Part shown: in pieces, positions 4,804 to 5,060 of the stretch
How the letters are laid out: each line of letters starts with the position of its first letter
Position numbering within the stretch: the stretch's first letter is position 1
Source of the DNA: Candidatus Omnitrophota bacterium
GTDB lineage: Bacteria; Ratteibacteria; UBA8468; MWAK01
Length of the DNA stretch: 5,060 bases
Assembly (NCBI GenBank): GCA_018829455.1
Contig: JAHJUB010000082.1
Coordinates: forward strand, 1-5,060
Direction: 5' to 3'
Position numbers and translations under genes: made by a program
Notes under the pieces: generated by a model
Seen by the model: the letters and a program-made list of their open reading frames with translations, nothing else
Told to the model about the DNA's origin: nothing
Databases searched by the model: none

Positions 4804-5060
4804 ATGAAAAAAGGAATTGGGATTTTAGGTTTGATGGCGCTGGTCTTTTTTGTTGCTTCCTGTGCCACGTCTGAGGAGGCAATTAGCACTACCGTAACCA
4901 CCGGCGGTCCATCGGTCGTCGAGGTTACCACCTACCAGGGGCCGAAGGCGAGAGTTGCGGTCGCCCGGTTTGAAATGAAAGCGGCTAAGGGCTACAACGA
5001 AATCGGAAGCGGAATGTCGGATATGCTGGTTGACTCCCTGTTCAAAACCAACCGTTTTAT
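4804..5060 (+). CDS. Lipoprotein with CsgG-like N-terminus (partial, runs off window)
   Basis: The first 85 codons are present. Residues 1-20 form a lipoprotein signal peptide: MKK, a hydrophobic stretch (GILGLMALVFFVAS), and lipobox VASC with Cys20 as the predicted lipidated residue. Ala at +2, not Asp, is compatible with outer-membrane sorting. A Thr/Ser/Val-rich linker follows to about residue 45. Then RVAVARFE (50-57) and IGSGMSDMLVDSLFKTNRF (67-85) resemble the opening strand and helix of CsgG/HfaB-type proteins, which typically read as IAVLDF followed by an IGxGLxDML motif and KTGRF. CsgG proteins form outer-membrane secretion channels, but many lipoproteins share only this domain, so the role is open. 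GGAGG at 4795-4799, 4 bases before the ATG, is the only good Shine-Dalgarno in the window. No convincing promoter was found. Confidence 0.8.
   Translation, partial: MKKGIGILGLMALVFFVASCATSEEAISTTVTTGGPSVVEVTTYQGPKARVAVARFEMKAAKGYNEIGSGMSDMLVDSLFKTNRF

Overview
The window looks like a chromosomal fragment of an uncultured, diderm bacterium. The long genes are moderately GC-rich. A start codon with almost no Shine-Dalgarno signal, two (nearly) leaderless promoters, an outer-membrane-type lipoprotein with a CsgG-like start, and palindromic repeats of the kind seen in many metagenome-derived phyla all fit this. I cannot place it more precisely from sequence alone.

Layout: 1-53 holds the last codons of an unidentified gene. 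56-2827 (+) is a complete uvrA (excinuclease ABC subunit A, 923 aa). 2831-2902 is a three-hairpin palindromic repeat between two convergent genes. 2899-3597 (-) is a protein of the lipoate ligase/octanoyltransferase family whose stop codon lies inside that repeat. 3598-3706 is a divergent promoter region. 3707-3991 and 3988-4341 (+) form a two-gene MNT-HEPN toxin-antitoxin operon of the MntA/HepT type, with an ATGA overlap and a near-consensus promoter that predicts a leaderless mRNA. 4416-4488 (+) is tRNA-Ala(UGC) with its own promoter. 4490-4706 is an unusual, highly structured stretch ending in a degenerate second copy of the tRNA 3' end; it also carries an inverted copy of the tRNA T-arm and three strong hairpins. 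4715-4786 is a small heptamer-based inverted repeat. 4804-5060 (+) is the start of a lipoprotein gene that runs off the window.

The genes do not form one pathway. DNA repair, lipoylation and tRNA-Ala are housekeeping functions, and the AT-richer mntA-hepT pair looks like an acquired accessory module between them. The most unusual part is the roughly 216-bp tRNA-derived region at 4490-4706, which resembles a minimal element or scar in a tRNA 3' end, or an undescribed structured RNA. Second is the repeat that supplies the stop codon of the lipoate-family gene. Three promoters (for the lipoate-family gene, mntA-hepT and tRNA-Ala) share the same 17-bp spacing, and two have identical hexamers.
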